DNA from: Moanibacter sp965226025
GTDB lineage: Bacteria; Verrucomicrobiota; Verrucomicrobiia; Opitutales; UBA2987
Direction: 5' to 3'
Assembly (NCBI GenBank): GCA_965226025.1
Contig: CBDDCD010000003.1
Location: 186,001-250,000 of the forward strand
Length of the DNA stretch: 64,000 nt
Positions 63,134-64,000 of the stretch are shown here, in pieces (position 1 is the stretch's first letter; every line of letters begins with the position of its first letter). Both the position numbers and the translations under genes were made by a program. The notes below the pieces were generated by a model, which was given only the letters and a program-made list of their open reading frames with translations, ran no database searches and was not told where the DNA came from.

Positions 63134-64000
63134 TCAGTTGTCCCTGAATTTGATTCGAAAGAGGAAGGCGTAGAGGACTGGAACGGCGAAGAGGACGAGG
63201 ACCGTGGAAAAAAGGAGACCGAAAATAATGGACACCGCCATACCCTGCCAGGTTGGGTTTCCACGCAGGATTGGAAGGATGCCGCCGATTGTGGTGAGCG
63301 AGGTGAGGAGAATGGGGCGCACCCGGTTGAGAGCCGCCTCTACAATACATTCCGTTTCGGACATCGTTCCCCCATCGGTGTTGCGACGGATTCTGTCCAT
63401 AAGTATGATAGCGTTGTTCACAACGATACCAGTGAGGGAGACCATACCGACGAGGGTGGTGAATCCGAAGGGGACGCGGGTTACGAGGAGGCCGAAGACG
63501 ATGCCGATGAAACCCATGGGTATTGTGCTCAGAATGATAAAGGTGCGGCGGAAGGAGCGGGTCTGCCGGATGAGAAGAAGCAAGATGAGAAAACCCGCCC
63601 ATGGGAGATTGATAAGGATCGACCGGTTCGCTCTTTCCGACTCGGTGCCTTCTCCTCCCAATTGAACCTGATGCCCGCTCCCCCAACGCTCTTGATTCCG
63701 TTCGATGAAATGTCTAATCGAATCGTCGACTGCATTGAGATTGAATTCGGCATCGAGATCGGCTTGTACGGTAATTGTTCTGAGGAAATTCCTCCGGATA
63801 ATATTGGAGGGGGCGTGGACCTCCCGAATTCGTGTGACTTCACCGAGAGGAACACTCTTTCCGGTCAGGCTTGAATGGACGTTAACGTCCTTGATGCGCT
63901 GGATCTCATCTTCCCCTGCCACCGAACTCTTAATCAGAATGGGGATCACGCCATCACGGGATCGAAGGCTGCTTGCGGGAATCCCGGTCAGGAGAGTCTG
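63134..64000 (-). CDS. RND efflux permease, C-terminal part (5' end outside window)
   Basis: The frame is open through the window edge (TLLTGIPASSLRSRDGVIPI before the first Met). The visible part covers the end of the second periplasmic loop and the last six membrane helices of an AcrB/hydrophobe-amphiphile RND pump: GFTTLVGMVSLTGIVVNNAI, DRIRR, RVRPILLTSLTTIGGILPIL and a C-terminal VLFAVPVLYAFLFRIKF. It exports small molecules with a periplasmic adaptor and outer-membrane channel, probably encoded outside the window. About 55 bp before the DUF1573 start. Confidence 0.88.
   Translation of the reverse strand, partial: QTLLTGIPASSLRSRDGVIPILIKSSVAGEDEIQRIKDVNVHSSLTGKSVPLGEVTRIREVHAPSNIIRRNFLRTITVQADLDAEFNLNAVDDSIRHFIERNQERWGSGHQVQLGGEGTESERANRSILINLPWAGFLILLLLIRQTRSFRRTFIILSTIPMGFIGIVFGLLVTRVPFGFTTLVGMVSLTGIVVNNAIILMDRIRRNTDGGTMSETECIVEAALNRVRPILLTSLTTIGGILPILRGNPTWQGMAVSIIFGLLFSTVLVLFAVPVLYAFLFRIKFRDN

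Overview
The window looks like a chromosomal segment of a Verrucomicrobiota-type (PVC group) Gram-negative bacterium. The lineage is inferred from gene types, not from a marker gene. Supporting signs are very large secreted beta-helix proteins with choice-of-anchor and DUF11-like modules, DUF1573-rhodanese-MauE thiol genes, a LolA-like/RND exporter pair, HTTM-type membrane proteins, heptose (LPS-type) biosynthesis and several lipoproteins. Base composition is roughly 55% G+C by eye. The segment is heavily worked over by mobile DNA.

Layout. 1-7.3 kb: the 3' part of a giant haemagglutinin-like surface protein, cut near its end by an 1816-bp insertion sequence (called IS-A here; exact 8-bp target duplication). 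7.5-11.3 kb: tRNA-Arg(CCT), a tandem pair of small paralogous exported proteins, and a Prc-type S41 protease. 11.4-14.4 kb: an SDR enzyme and a DsbA-like/rhodanese-remnant/MauE operon, with two perfect 46-bp palindromes in the neighbouring gaps. 14.9-22.3 kb: one giant secreted beta-helix protein now split into three frames by two apparent single-G losses. 22.7-30.9 kb: the most interesting block. It has a TPR/PEGA-like anchor protein and two exported Gln/Gly-rich proteins on the plus strand. Facing them is a tightly overlapping minus-strand operon: MotA/TolQ/ExbB channel, actin-like ATPase fused to FHA, and two membrane-anchored VWA proteins. 31.4-34.8 kb: a glycine-zipper lipoprotein, a DUF4136-like lipoprotein and an S9 peptidase. 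35.0-40.5 kb: a LolA-like gene disrupted by IS-A copy 2, then an RND/MMPL exporter carrying a C-terminal cyclic-nucleotide-binding-like domain. 40.5-49.3 kb: a decayed ISAs1-type transposase with a DruA-like (DUF4338) N-terminus, an exported adenine-deaminase-like enzyme, a decayed purine nucleoside permease, an ABC permease fragment, IS-A copy 3 and an IS1634-type element. 49.5-57.2 kb: an HTTM protein with an in-frame amber codon and its partner, a dehydrogenase fragment, rfaE2, a HAD hydrolase, an exported adenosine deaminase and a MASE1 hybrid histidine kinase. 57.2-64 kb: a DUF1573-rhodanese-MauE gene run split by an IS110-type element and a further transposase, then an RND efflux permease running off the window.

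How the genes may work together. Three themes recur: envelope proteins, with transport and anchoring systems at the inner membrane; extracytoplasmic purine handling (adenine deaminase, nucleoside permease, adenosine deaminase); and periplasmic thiol chemistry (DsbA-like, rhodanese, MauE, DUF1573). Gene decay is widespread. Clean excision of IS-A restores two host reading frames exactly. Several dispersed non-coding repeat families sit almost only between genes: a TAGGAATCTGTCGGAC palindromic element, a GTCGCGAGCTT inverted-repeat element and 46-bp CGGCCG-centred palindromes. None is explained by the insertion sequences seen here.
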